Below, piece by piece: positions 48,349-56,598 of a stretch of 64,000 bases of DNA. The position numbers and the translations under genes are program-made. Origin of the DNA: Gp7-AA10 sp035636095 (GTDB taxonomy: Bacteria; Acidobacteriota; Thermoanaerobaculia; Gp7-AA8). The stretch covers positions 124,001 to 188,000 of the forward strand of contig DASPZU010000025.1 in the NCBI GenBank assembly GCA_035636095.1, given 5' to 3'. Position 1 is the first letter of the stretch; every line of letters begins with the position of its first letter. The notes under the pieces are model-generated. The model was given only the letters and a program-made list of their open reading frames with translations. It searched no databases and was not told where the DNA came from.

Positions 48349-49211
48349 TGGATGAGCACTTTCAAGGCGCCCTTGCGCTGGGCGTGGCCGAAGGCCGTCA
48401 ATGCATCGTCGAGCGGGTAGGTTGCCTCGATCAGATCGCGCACGTTGACTTTTTTCGCGGCCAGCAACTCGATCGCCTTGTCGAATGGTCCGCAGCGCGA
48501 GCCGACGATGGTGATCTCATCGACCACCAGCGACGACGCGTTCATGGTCAGCTCGCCGGCGTAGGTACTCTTCATCACGATGGTGCCGCGAGGTCGAACG
48601 GCGCGACGAGCGATTTCGAAGCCTGCCGGATTGCCGCTGCACTCGATCACCACGTCGAAGTGCTTCTCCGGAATCGCCGCGCCGCGCGAGGCCACCGTCA
48701 GGTTGCATCCTGTCAGCGCCAGCGTCCGCGCGATCAACCTGCCCAGCTTTCCGTGGCCGACGACCAGCACACGATCGTCGGACGAAATCCGAATCTGCTC
48801 CTGGACTTCCAACGCTGCCGCCAGCGGCTCGACGAAGACCGCTTCCTCGGTCTCGATCGAATCGGGAATGACGTGCAGATTTTCGACTGGCAAGGTCAGG
48901 TAGTCTGCGAACGCGCCGTTGCGATCTTTGATCCCCAGGACCGTCCGATTCTGGCAGTGCGTTGCGCGTCCGCTGCGGCAGGCTTCGCAGGCGTGACAGA
49001 CGGCATTGATCTCGCCCACCACGCGCTTGCCGTTCAATTCGCCGACGAACTCGTGTCCTGGAATTCCGCGAAACGGATAGTAACCGCGTGTCAGCTCGAT
49101 GTCGGTGTTGCAGATGCCCGCCAGCAGCATGCGGATCGTGGGGGCCTCGGGTTTTGGGACGTCGGTTCGGAAGGAGAGTTTCTGATTCTCGAGCCAGAGC
49201 GCGCGCATCAC
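48336..49211 (-). CDS. Zinc-dependent MDR alcohol dehydrogenase-like protein
   Basis: 291 aa, short for the family (about 340). Catalytic zinc ligands are ICNTDIELTRG (Cys), GIPGHEFVGEL (His-Glu) and VFVEPLAAALEV. The structural zinc lobe is CHACEACRSGRATHC. The nucleotide-binding turn is VLVVGHGKLGRLIARTLALT, with His in the place of the usual Gly of GxGxxG. The shortness reflects a compact cofactor domain. Substrate unknown; threonine- or sorbitol-dehydrogenase-like by general style. It overlaps the upstream hypothetical gene (ATGA) and the LigD-Pol gene downstream. Confidence 0.87.
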   Translation of the reverse strand: MMRALWLENQKLSFRTDVPKPEAPTIRMLLAGICNTDIELTRGYYPFRGIPGHEFVGELNGKRVVGEINAVCHACEACRSGRATHCQNRTVLGIKDRNGAFADYLTLPVENLHVIPDSIETEEAVFVEPLAAALEVQEQIRISSDDRVLVVGHGKLGRLIARTLALTGCNLTVASRGAAIPEKHFDVVIECSGNPAGFEIARRAVRPRGTIVMKSTYAGELTMNASSLVVDEITIVGSRCGPFDKAIELLAAKKVNVRDLIEATYPLDDALTAFGHAQRKGALKVLIQCRP

Positions 49212-49828
49212 TTGGCGGCGGCGATGTCGAGCGACGGCATCTTTCCGCTTCCGCCACCGACGCGATGGCGCGGCGCTTCGAGGGTCGTATACACCAATTC
49301 GCGATTTGCGCGCGTCGCACGCAAAAGCAGTCCGCCCCGCGACATGTCGCCGAGACCGGCGAAGGCCGCCGGAAAGCGTAAATGATTACCGAAAATTGGC
49401 CACAATATATCTACATATTTTCCGGATGCCACACTGCCGAGGAGCACGACCTCGGCGTCATGATCGAGCTTTTCGGCGAGCGTGAGGGAATCGCGCTCGA
49501 GCGGCTTGCGATAGTTCCGCTTGCGAGCGTCGACCGGCGTGCGGCTGAGGATCTTCATCCGCTCGGCAGTGATGCACCAGTTCGGCGGCACGAGCCCGAA
49601 TCCCGGCGCGATCACGAAGGTGTTCTCGAGGCCGCCGAAATGCATGGCGTAGGTGATCTTCCCGCGAAAGTACAGCGCGCTCAGGAACGCGAAGGCGATC
49701 GCAATCGGGACGCCCTCTTCGGTTCGATAGAGCTGCGCCGCGTCGGACTTTGCGCGCGGCGACAGCAACTGCCGCGCTCGCTCGCCGCTGGTATTCGCCG
49801 GTGAAAGCAGGAAGACGCGCTGGGACAT
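49208..49828 (-). CDS. Conserved hypothetical protein
   Basis: 206 aa, first gene of the minus-strand operon ending at 44426. It starts QRVFLLSPANTSGERARQLL. It then has AIAFAFLSALYFRGKITYAM, VIAPGFGLVPPNWCITAERM and AEVVLLGSVASGKYVDILWP, which look like mixed alpha/beta segments with a possible nucleotide-binding LLGSVASGKYV. I cannot name the family. It is coupled to the ADH gene by an ATGA overlap. Coding potential and coupling make it a real gene. Confidence 0.65.
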   Translation of the reverse strand: MSQRVFLLSPANTSGERARQLLSPRAKSDAAQLYRTEEGVPIAIAFAFLSALYFRGKITYAMHFGGLENTFVIAPGFGLVPPNWCITAERMKILSRTPVDARKRNYRKPLERDSLTLAEKLDHDAEVVLLGSVASGKYVDILWPIFGNHLRFPAAFAGLGDMSRGGLLLRATRANRELVYTTLEAPRHRVGGGSGKMPSLDIAAAK

Positions 49829-49858
49829 GACGTGGAAGTTAACGTAGATCGTTCATCA

Positions 49859-49916
49859 TGTCATCCCGAGCGTACTCACCCGACCGCCCAGGTTCCTCGC
49901 TACGCTCGGAATGACA
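49859..49916. repeat. REP-like intergenic palindrome, second copy
   Basis: TGTCATCCCGAGCG and CGCTCGGAATGACA form the ends. It is related to 23110-23170. It occupies the gap between two minus-strand operons (49829-49925), where nothing else is seen. Confidence 0.7.
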
Positions 49917-49925
49917 ACGGCGCTC

Positions 49926-50756
49926 TTAACGCAGGCGGCGTAGAGCATCTTTCAGCAGCTGCCGCCCCTTTTCCTGCTCATCCTCTTTTTTGCTGCGAAT
50001 CAACTCGTCGGCATGCCGCATATCGTGGACGATGCGGAAGAGCGGAAGCGAATCTGCCGGTTCGAGCTTCGCGATCTCGTCGTCGATGATCTCGGGCGTC
50101 AGCGTGTTCCGCAGCCGCTTCAGGCTCGTGATCGTCTCGTAATTCGGATTGGCGGGATCGTCCTGGGCCACCGCTTTGAGGATATGAATCTCGACCAGCG
50201 ATTCCTTGAGGTCGTTCTTAGCGGTCGCCGAGTCGAGCGAGACTTCGACGTGCTCGGCGATGGTGCCGAGGTCGATGGTGCGAGTGGTGTCGGGATTCAT
50301 CCAGTTGCTGATCGCCTCATCTTTCGCGCGTTCGCGTCCGGCGGCCGTGTACCGAACATGCACTGTGCCGACGTAAACCGGATTGTTTCCTTTGAACAGC
50401 GACCGCTTGCTCGGGACCGCGATGCGCACCGCGAAGGCGTGATTGCCGGAGGATTCGAAATTGTCCGTTCCACTTCCCTGAATGGCGCCCACGTTGTGGC
50501 CATGTTTGTCGTACTCCGGACTCCCCGACGGACGAACCCATCGCACCCAGCGGAAACCGCCGCCGGGGAGCGGCTCGCGCAACGCGTCGAGTTTCTTGTC
50601 GATGAAGTTGTCGACGTCATAGGACCCGTAGGTTCGCAACATCATCGAGCGAATCTGATACAGCGTCGCCAGTTGCGTTGCGGCGGTGCAATCGGTTGTC
50701 TCGATCGCAAATGAACACACGGGGAGCACGAAAAGAAGCGCAAACAATTTCTTCAT
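49926..50756 (-). CDS. Secreted protein of unknown function
   Basis: 276 aa with a signal peptide (MKKLFALLFVLPVCSFAIE). The mature part has IRSMMLRTYGSYDVDNFIDK, GFRWVRWVRPSGSPEYDKHG, HAFAVRIAVPSKRSLFKGNN and a helical, charged C terminus (ELIRSKKEDEQEKGRQLLKD). No family recognised. It starts 8 nt after the uvrA stop and so appears to be the last gene of the 200-aa/cutA/uvrA operon. Confidence 0.6.
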   Translation of the reverse strand: MKKLFALLFVLPVCSFAIETTDCTAATQLATLYQIRSMMLRTYGSYDVDNFIDKKLDALREPLPGGGFRWVRWVRPSGSPEYDKHGHNVGAIQGSGTDNFESSGNHAFAVRIAVPSKRSLFKGNNPVYVGTVHVRYTAAGRERAKDEAISNWMNPDTTRTIDLGTIAEHVEVSLDSATAKNDLKESLVEIHILKAVAQDDPANPNYETITSLKRLRNTLTPEIIDDEIAKLEPADSLPLFRIVHDMRHADELIRSKKEDEQEKGRQLLKDALRRLR

Positions 50757-50764
50757 GCGGCTGA

Positions 50765-53650
50765 TTATGCACTTCGACCCCTCACCCCGTCCCTCTCCCC
50801 GCTTGCAGGGAGAGGGCGTAGGGTGAGGGGTGCCGCCAGCACTTTGCGCAGGAATTGTCCGGTGGGCGTCTCGAGTCGCGCGATCTGTTCCGGCGTACCA
50901 ATTCCGAGAATGTAACCGCCCTCGTCGCCCCCCTCGGGGCCGAGATCGATGACGTAGTCGGCGGTCTTGACGACGTCGAGGTTGTGCTCGATCACGACGA
51001 CGGTGTTGCCGCGATCGACGAGGCCGTGCATCAGATGCAGGAGCTTCGCGACGTCGTCGAAGTGCAGGCCGGTGGTCGGCTCGTCGAGGATGTAGAGCGT
51101 TCGCCCGGTGGCGCGCTTGGCGAGCTCCTTCGCCAGCTTCACGCGCTGCGCCTCGCCGCCCGACAGCGTTGTCGAGGATTGTCCGAGCTTGATGTAGCCG
51201 AGGCCGACCTCATCGAGCGTGCGAAGAATGTTCGCGATCTTCGGAACATTGCGGAAAATCTCGAGTGCCTGCTCGACCGTCATGTCGAGGATGTCGGCGA
51301 TCGACGCGCCCTTGTACGTCACCTGCAGCGTCTCGCGGTTGTAGCGCTTGCCGCCGCAAACATCGCACGTGACGTAGATGTCGGGCAGGAAGTGCATCTC
51401 GATCTTGATCTGCCCGTCGCCTTTGCAGGCCTCGCAGCGCCCCCCCTTGACGTTGAACGAAAATCGTCCCGGCCCATAGCCGCGCATGCGCGCTTCCGGC
51501 GTCTGCGCCATCAGGTTGCGGATCTCGGTGAAGAGCTGCGTATACGTGGCGGGATTCGATCGCGGCGTGCGGCCGATCGGCGATTGATCGATGTCGATCA
51601 CCTTGTCGATCAGGTCGAGACCCTCGATGCGATCGTGGGCGCCCGGTGTCTCCGGCGAATCGTAAAAATGTCGCGAGAGAGCGTTGAAAAGGATGTCGTT
51701 GACCAGCGTCGATTTGCCCGAGCCTGACACTCCTGTGACCGAAACGAACAGGCCCAGCGGAATCGTGACGTCGAGATTCTTCAGATTGTTCTGACGCGCG
51801 CCCCGGATCACGAGCGTGTTTTTGCTGACCGGACGGCGCATCGGCGGAATCTCGATCCGCAGGTCGCCGCGTAGATACTTCGCAGTCAGCGAGCTCGGGA
51901 ACGTCATCACCTGCTCCATGGTCCCTTCCGCGACGACTTCGCCGCCGTGCACGCCCGCGCGCGGACCGAGGTCGATGATGTGATCGGCGGTGTGGATGGT
52001 CTCCTCATCGTGCTCGACGACGATCACGGTGTTGCCGAGGTCGCGGAGCTCCAGGAGGGATTCGATGAGCTTCCGGTTGTCTCGCTGATGCAGGCCGATC
52101 GACGGCTCGTCGAGCACATACAAAACGCCCATCAGCTTCGATCCGATCTGGGTCGCCAGTCGGATGCGCTGGCCTTCACCGCCTGAAAGAGTGGCGGCAC
52201 TGCGATCGAGCGCCAGGTAGCCCACGCCGACCGCGTTCAAAAACCCGAGACGATCGCGGACTTCTTTGAGAATCTTGCCGGCGATCTGCTCTTCCCGTGG
52301 CGTGAGCGCGATGGTCTTGAAGAAACCTTCCGCGTCGCGGAGCTGCAGCTTGACGACCATGTCGATGGGCTGATTTGCGACCGTCACCGCCAGCGATTCC
52401 GGCTTCAACCGCCGGCCGCCGCACTCCGGACATTTCTTCGGCGTCATGAAGCGCTCGATCTCTTCGCGGATGTCATCGTTGTCGGATTCGTGATAGCGGC
52501 GCTGCAGCATCGGCACCAGGCCCTCATAGGTGCCGGTGTAGCGATAGGAGCTGTCGCTGCCCTGGAATTCGAATCGAATTTTGTCTTCCGATCCGCAGAG
52601 GATGCAGTTGCGCGCTTTTTCAGGCAGCTTCTGCCACGGCGTCGTCAGCGAGAACTTGAAGTGTTTCGCCAGCGTATGAATCTGGCGGATCCGCCAGTTC
52701 TCCGAGCCCTCTTTCCAGATCGCGATCGCCCCCTCCTCGATCGACTTGGTCGGATCGGGAACGATCTTGTTCTCGTCGATCTCGAGCAGAACGCCGAGGC
52801 CCGAGCAGCGCGGGCAGGCGCCGTAAGGGGAGTTGAATGAGAAGAGTCGCGGCGTGATCTCGCCGATGGAGACGCCGCAGTCGGGGCAGGCGTAAGACTG
52901 CGAGAGAAGCTCTTCGCGTGGGGCGCCGCCGACCCCGGCGGCGTATGAAATCTTCACCAGGCCCTTGGCGACCCGCGTCGCGGTCTCCAGCGAATCGGCG
53001 AGGCGCTGTTCGATCCCGTCCTTCACGACCAGGCGATCGATCACGATGTCGATGGAGTGCTTCTTCTGCTTGTCGAGGACGGGCGGGTTCGCCAGCTCGA
53101 CCATCTCGCCGTCGACGGAGGCGCGGGTGAAGCCTTCCTTCACCATCTGCAGCATCTGCTTGCGATACTCGCCCTTCTTTCCGCGGACGTACGGCGCAAG
53201 GACCGTGAACTTCGTTCCCGCCGCAAGCGCCATCAGCTTGTCGACCATCTGCTGAATCGTCTGCGGCCGAATCTCCTGACCGCAACTGGTGCAGTGCGGC
53301 ACGCCGATCGATGCGTACAGCAATCGCAGATAGTCGTAGATCTCCGTGACCGTGCCGACGGTCGATCGCGGATTGCGCGAGGTCGTCCTCTGCTCGATCG
53401 AGATGGCGGGCGAGAGTCCCTCGATCGAGTCGACGTCCGGCTTTTCCATCTGCTCCAGGAACTGCCTGGCGTACGCCGACAGCGACTCCACGTACCTTCT
53501 CTGTCCCTCGGCGAAGATCGTGTCGAAGGCCAGGGAGGACTTTCCCGAGCCGGAGACGCCTGTGATCACCACGAACTTGTTTCGTGGAACGACCACATCA
53601 ATATTCTTGAGATTGTGTTCGCGGGCGCCGCGGATGACGATGGAATCCAT
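50765..53650 (-). CDS. uvrA: Excinuclease ABC subunit A
   Basis: 961 aa from ATG at 53650 (MDSIVIRGAREHNLKNIDV). UvrA scans DNA and loads UvrB in nucleotide excision repair. Two ABC modules are present: GVSGSGKSSLAFDTIFAEGQ and GVSGSGKSTLVNDILFNALS as Walker A, LSGGEGQRIRLATQIGS and LSGGEAQRVKLAKELAK as signatures. Zinc modules are CTSCGQEI, CPDCGVS...CPRCSGLG and CEACKGDG...CDVCGGKRY. The last residues (LRPLPASGERDGVRGRSA) are encoded by the CCCCTCACCCC repeat, so the natural C terminus has been replaced or extended. The upstream frame to 53743 crosses heptad repeat E and is not family-like. Confidence 0.97.
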   Translation of the reverse strand: MDSIVIRGAREHNLKNIDVVVPRNKFVVITGVSGSGKSSLAFDTIFAEGQRRYVESLSAYARQFLEQMEKPDVDSIEGLSPAISIEQRTTSRNPRSTVGTVTEIYDYLRLLYASIGVPHCTSCGQEIRPQTIQQMVDKLMALAAGTKFTVLAPYVRGKKGEYRKQMLQMVKEGFTRASVDGEMVELANPPVLDKQKKHSIDIVIDRLVVKDGIEQRLADSLETATRVAKGLVKISYAAGVGGAPREELLSQSYACPDCGVSIGEITPRLFSFNSPYGACPRCSGLGVLLEIDENKIVPDPTKSIEEGAIAIWKEGSENWRIRQIHTLAKHFKFSLTTPWQKLPEKARNCILCGSEDKIRFEFQGSDSSYRYTGTYEGLVPMLQRRYHESDNDDIREEIERFMTPKKCPECGGRRLKPESLAVTVANQPIDMVVKLQLRDAEGFFKTIALTPREEQIAGKILKEVRDRLGFLNAVGVGYLALDRSAATLSGGEGQRIRLATQIGSKLMGVLYVLDEPSIGLHQRDNRKLIESLLELRDLGNTVIVVEHDEETIHTADHIIDLGPRAGVHGGEVVAEGTMEQVMTFPSSLTAKYLRGDLRIEIPPMRRPVSKNTLVIRGARQNNLKNLDVTIPLGLFVSVTGVSGSGKSTLVNDILFNALSRHFYDSPETPGAHDRIEGLDLIDKVIDIDQSPIGRTPRSNPATYTQLFTEIRNLMAQTPEARMRGYGPGRFSFNVKGGRCEACKGDGQIKIEMHFLPDIYVTCDVCGGKRYNRETLQVTYKGASIADILDMTVEQALEIFRNVPKIANILRTLDEVGLGYIKLGQSSTTLSGGEAQRVKLAKELAKRATGRTLYILDEPTTGLHFDDVAKLLHLMHGLVDRGNTVVVIEHNLDVVKTADYVIDLGPEGGDEGGYILGIGTPEQIARLETPTGQFLRKVLAAPLTLRPLPASGERDGVRGRSA
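50778..50830. repeat. CCCCTCACCCC palindromic repeat over the uvrA 3' end
   Basis: Same nested inverted repeat as 40862-40922. It encodes the last 18 or so residues of UvrA; the stop TAA at 50765-50767 is just outside it. Confidence 0.85.
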
Positions 53651-53660
53651 TTTTCGAGTG

Positions 53661-53759
53661 ACCGGTGCCGGTGGCCGGTTGCCGGTCGTGAGCGAGATTT
53701 TAACGATGCCGAACTCGGAAGTGTTCCATCGGCCACCGTCCACCGGGCACCGGCCACCC
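53661..53759. repeat. Inverted tandem-heptad repeat E (unit CCGGTGG)
   Basis: Left arm ACCGGTG, CCGGTGG, CCGGTTG, CCGGTCG (53661-53688); right arm GGCCACC, GTCCACC, GGGCACC, GGCCACC (53731-53758). The 42-nt spacer contains no gene. It fills the 114-bp gap between cutA and uvrA. Confidence 0.85.
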
Positions 53760-53764
53760 TTTTT

Positions 53765-54076
53765 CTACAGGCTGGAGATCAGCCACTCGCGATAGGCGGA
53801 CGACAGATCGTCCATCCGGATCACGACGAACTCGGGAACTTCGTAGGGATGAATCGCAAAGAGCGCGTCGCGGAGGTCGTCGATCTGGCTCTCAACCGTC
53901 TTGATCAGCAGCAGTTGCTCGGAATCACTTTCGATCTTGTCCTTCCAGCGATAGACGGAGTGGACTTGAGGAATGATGTTGACGCAGGCGGCCAGCCGTT
54001 TCTCTACCAGTTGTGTCGCGATTTCTGACGGATCGAAGCTCGCGCCGACGGTCGTCAACACGACGACCGGTGTCAT
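53765..54076 (-). CDS. cutA: CutA1-family protein
   Basis: 103 aa, full length. VVVLTTVGASFDPSEIATQL, EKRLAACVNIIPQVHSVYRW, SEQLLLIKTVESQIDDLRDA and IHPYEVPEFVVIRMDDLS are the complete CutA1 pattern. These trimeric proteins are linked to divalent-cation tolerance, though the biochemical role is unsettled. Its start overlaps the stop of the upstream secreted-protein gene by four bases. Confidence 0.95.
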   Translation of the reverse strand: MTPVVVLTTVGASFDPSEIATQLVEKRLAACVNIIPQVHSVYRWKDKIESDSEQLLLIKTVESQIDDLRDALFAIHPYEVPEFVVIRMDDLSSAYREWLISSL

Positions 54077-54675
54077 TGGCCAGCGATCCTCTGCGCGGCC
54101 TGTCGCGCGACTTCATGTGCCGCGGCTCGGTACTGGCCGTATTGCACGAACGGCAGGACGAACCATGCAAATAGCGGCCGTCCGCCGATGCCGATGCCCA
54201 TTGGCAGCACGGCAGTGTTCTTCTTATGCAGGTCGTAGCGCGCAATCTGATTGAGCGTTCGCCCATCGTACAAGCGCACTTCGGCAGCCACTTCCGCCAC
54301 GACGATCCCGACGTCGACGGCAAAGTCGCCGGTTCCGATGGCCGCCCCGCCGACCGGATGATTCATGGAGTGACTCGACACGATCTCGACGAAATAGTCT
54401 GGCGTGGGCGATGACCGGCGCGACAACTCCTCGAATGTCAAGCGCGTATCGAAGGCATCGAAGCCCAGGCCACGGAGCTCGCGGCGAAGGTCGGTTTGAA
54501 CCGTCTTGGCGACGGTTTGCTCAGCGCCGTGCGTGAAGTTGTCGGACATCCGCAGGACTCCGATCCGATCGCCCGGCCGCGGAGTCTGGGTGAGCGCAAA
54601 AGCCGGAATCGCGATTGCAGAAGCTGCCAACAGAGCAATCGTGAAACGGATCTTTGCCATCGTCGTCGTCGTCAT
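54073..54675 (-). CDS. Secreted protein of unknown function (possible CsgG-like/DUF fold)
   Basis: 200 aa from ATG at 54675, with TATATA 7 nt upstream; ATG 54660 and GTG 54681 are alternatives. The signal peptide is IRFTIALLAASAIAIPAFA. RIGVLRMSDNFTHGAEQTVA and TDLRRELRGLGFDAFDTRLT resemble the N-terminal strand-helix of CsgG/LpoB-like periplasmic proteins. VGIVVAEVAAEVRLYDGRTL and QIARYDLHKKNTA follow, then a Gly-rich turn (MGIGIGGRPLFAWFVL). The family assignment is tentative. The 5' end overlaps the divergent mtgA start by about 35 nt. Confidence 0.55.
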   Translation of the reverse strand: MTTTTMAKIRFTIALLAASAIAIPAFALTQTPRPGDRIGVLRMSDNFTHGAEQTVAKTVQTDLRRELRGLGFDAFDTRLTFEELSRRSSPTPDYFVEIVSSHSMNHPVGGAAIGTGDFAVDVGIVVAEVAAEVRLYDGRTLNQIARYDLHKKNTAVLPMGIGIGGRPLFAWFVLPFVQYGQYRAAAHEVARQAAQRIAGQ

Positions 54676-55465
54676 TGTCACGTATATAGCCTACGCTTGG
54701 CTGACCTTTCCCGATGTTTCCGGGCTGAAAAACGGCTGGCCCACAACCACCGCCTTCATGGAGCAGCGCAAAGCCGAGTTGCGGGCAGAAGGGAAGGACG
54801 ACACGCTGCAGTACGACCCGGTGCCCTACGCCCGGATTTCGCCGTATCTGCGGCGGGCGGCGCTGGTCGCCGAGGACAATGATTTCTACGAGCACAAAGG
54901 CGTGGATGTGCAGGCGCTGAAGGAGGCCATCCAACGCGACTGGGCGCGCAAGAAGCTCACGCAGGGGGGTTCGACCATCACGCAGCAGCTCGCGAAAAAT
55001 CTATATCTTAATCAATCACGAAATCCACTACGAAAAATCAAAGAGTACTTCATCGCCCGTTCACTCGAGGAAAATCTTTCGAAAAAGCGGATCCTCGAGC
55101 TGTACCTGAACGTCGTCGAAATGGGGGAGCGCGTTTACGGAGCTGAAGCCGCGGCGCGCGAGTACTTCCACACCACTGCTTCCGCTCTTAGCCCGTCGCA
55201 GGCCGCCCTGCTCGCCGGGTGTCTTCCCAATCCACGCGTCATGAACCCCGGGTCGCCGAACAAGCGACTCCGCTCGCGCGAGCAGATGATCCTGGCTCGG
55301 ATGCGGCGATGGGGATATCTGTACGAAGAGGAAGTCCTGACCGAGAAGACGACCGGCACCGCCACGCCCGTACCCACGGAGACGACCGTGACGACAACGG
55401 AGACGACCGAGACTACGGAAACCACGGAAACCGCGACACCGCCGCCCACGACGACTACGCAGTGA
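54641..55465 (+). CDS. mtgA: Monofunctional peptidoglycan glycosyltransferase with Thr-rich tail
   Basis: 274 aa from GTG at 54641. The membrane anchor is RIFAIVVVVIVTYIAYAWLT. The GT51 domain has ARISPYLRRAALVAEDNDFY (catalytic Glu in EDNDFY), EHKGVDVQALKEAI, GGSTITQQLAKNLYLNQSRN, EENLSKKRILELYLNVVEMG and EYFHTTASALSPSQAALLAG. It polymerises lipid II into glycan strands. The last 40 residues are a low-complexity tail of Thr/Glu/Pro (repeats of ETT), not part of the family, encoded by a 9-nt minisatellite. The 5' end overlaps the divergent secreted-protein gene and the 3' end overlaps the ABC ATPase gene by 11 nt. Confidence 0.9.
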   Translation: MKRIFAIVVVVIVTYIAYAWLTFPDVSGLKNGWPTTTAFMEQRKAELRAEGKDDTLQYDPVPYARISPYLRRAALVAEDNDFYEHKGVDVQALKEAIQRDWARKKLTQGGSTITQQLAKNLYLNQSRNPLRKIKEYFIARSLEENLSKKRILELYLNVVEMGERVYGAEAAAREYFHTTASALSPSQAALLAGCLPNPRVMNPGSPNKRLRSREQMILARMRRWGYLYEEEVLTEKTTGTATPVPTETTVTTTETTETTETTETATPPPTTTTQ

Positions 55466-56573
55466 TCCGCGCGCCGGACTGCGCGTCGAAGAAATGCAGA
55501 TGCGCGGGATCGAAGCTCAACGCGAGCGGGCTTCCGACTCTTGGCAACTCCTGCGGGGCGACGCGCGCGACGATGTGATGATTTCCGCCGCTGGCGTAGA
55601 TGAACATTTCGTTGCCAATTGGTTCGACAAGATCCAGCCTGAAATTCGTTCCGGTTCCGATCTCCACGTGTTCCGGCCTGACACCCAGCACGATCGCCCC
55701 CTGCCTCGGCGGTCGAGCCAGCGGGATGGTCAGTGCGTTGGAGGTGAATCGGCTGTCGGAGATGTGTCCCTCCAGAAAATTCATGGGCGGGCTGCCGATG
55801 AATCCGGCCACGAAGCGATTGGCAGGCTCGCGATAGAGATTCAACGGCTTGTCGATCTGCTGAATTTTTCCCTGGTCCAGCACGACGATGCGATCGCCGA
55901 GGGTCATGGCTTCGATCTGATCGTGCGTGACGTAGATCATGGTGGCGGCCAGACGCTGATGGAGTTGCGCGATTTCGGCGCGCGTCTGCAGCCGCAGTTT
56001 TGCGTCGAGATTCGAGAGCGGCTCGTCCAGCAGGAATGCCGCCGGCTCCCGGACGAGCGCGCGTCCGAGGGCCACCCGCTGCCGCTGACCGCCGGAAAGT
56101 TGCCGCGGCTTCCGATCGAGGACCTGATCGAGTCCCAGCATGGATGCCGCTTTGCCGACGCGGTCATCGATTTCTTTCTTGGAGAGATGACGCAGCTTCA
56201 GGCCGAAGGCCATGTTGTCGTACACCGACATGTGCGGATAGAGCGCATAGTTCTGAAAGACCATCGCGATGTCGCGCGCCTTCGGGGGAACGTGCACCGG
56301 GTTGTGGGGGGTGTGGTCGCTCCGTTGAAACACCATCGCCACGTCGCGCTGCTTGGGAGGGACGTCGTTGACCACGCGCTCGCCGATGGTGATCGTGCCG
56401 CTGGAGACCGTTTCCAGCCCGGCGATCATGCGCAGCAGCGTGCTCTTGCCCGATCCGGAGGGTCCGACGAAAACCATGAACTCGCCATCATGGATGTCGA
56501 AGCTCGCGTTCTCGACGGCCACGTAACCGTTGTCATAGACTTTGCGAACGCCAGCGAGCGCCACACGCGCCAT
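55455..56573 (-). CDS. Sugar ABC transporter ATPase (UgpC/MsmK-like) with duplicated Q-loop segment
   Basis: 372 aa from ATG at 56573. Walker A is FVGPSGSGKSTLLRMIAG, signature LSGGQRQRVALGRALVREP, Walker B AFLLDEPLSNLDAKLR, and the H-loop is IYVTHDQIEAMTLGDRIVVL. C-terminal TOBE/MalK-type domains follow (VLGVRPEHVEIGTG). Between Walker A and signature the segment VPPKQRDVAMVFQ is followed 24 residues later by VPPKARDIAMVFQNYALYPH. Relatives have only one copy, so the Q-loop is duplicated in frame. It energises a MalFGK-type importer. The permease gene at the right edge may belong to the same system, and the GH1 gene is divergent 25 bp away. Confidence 0.92.
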   Translation of the reverse strand: MARVALAGVRKVYDNGYVAVENASFDIHDGEFMVFVGPSGSGKSTLLRMIAGLETVSSGTITIGERVVNDVPPKQRDVAMVFQRSDHTPHNPVHVPPKARDIAMVFQNYALYPHMSVYDNMAFGLKLRHLSKKEIDDRVGKAASMLGLDQVLDRKPRQLSGGQRQRVALGRALVREPAAFLLDEPLSNLDAKLRLQTRAEIAQLHQRLAATMIYVTHDQIEAMTLGDRIVVLDQGKIQQIDKPLNLYREPANRFVAGFIGSPPMNFLEGHISDSRFTSNALTIPLARPPRQGAIVLGVRPEHVEIGTGTNFRLDLVEPIGNEMFIYASGGNHHIVARVAPQELPRVGSPLALSFDPAHLHFFDAQSGARITA

Positions 56574-56598
56574 CACGAACCCTCTGGGCCGCGCGAGT

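Noticed and set aside
50765..53743. uvrA start at 53743
   Set aside because: The extra 31 codons run through heptad repeat E and are not like UvrA; the ATG at 53650 begins the conserved N terminus.
53731..53764. Rho-independent terminator (heptad arm followed by TTTTT) after cutA
   Set aside because: The T-run follows the arm on the plus strand, whereas cutA and uvrA are transcribed on the minus strand, where no U-run follows the hairpin.
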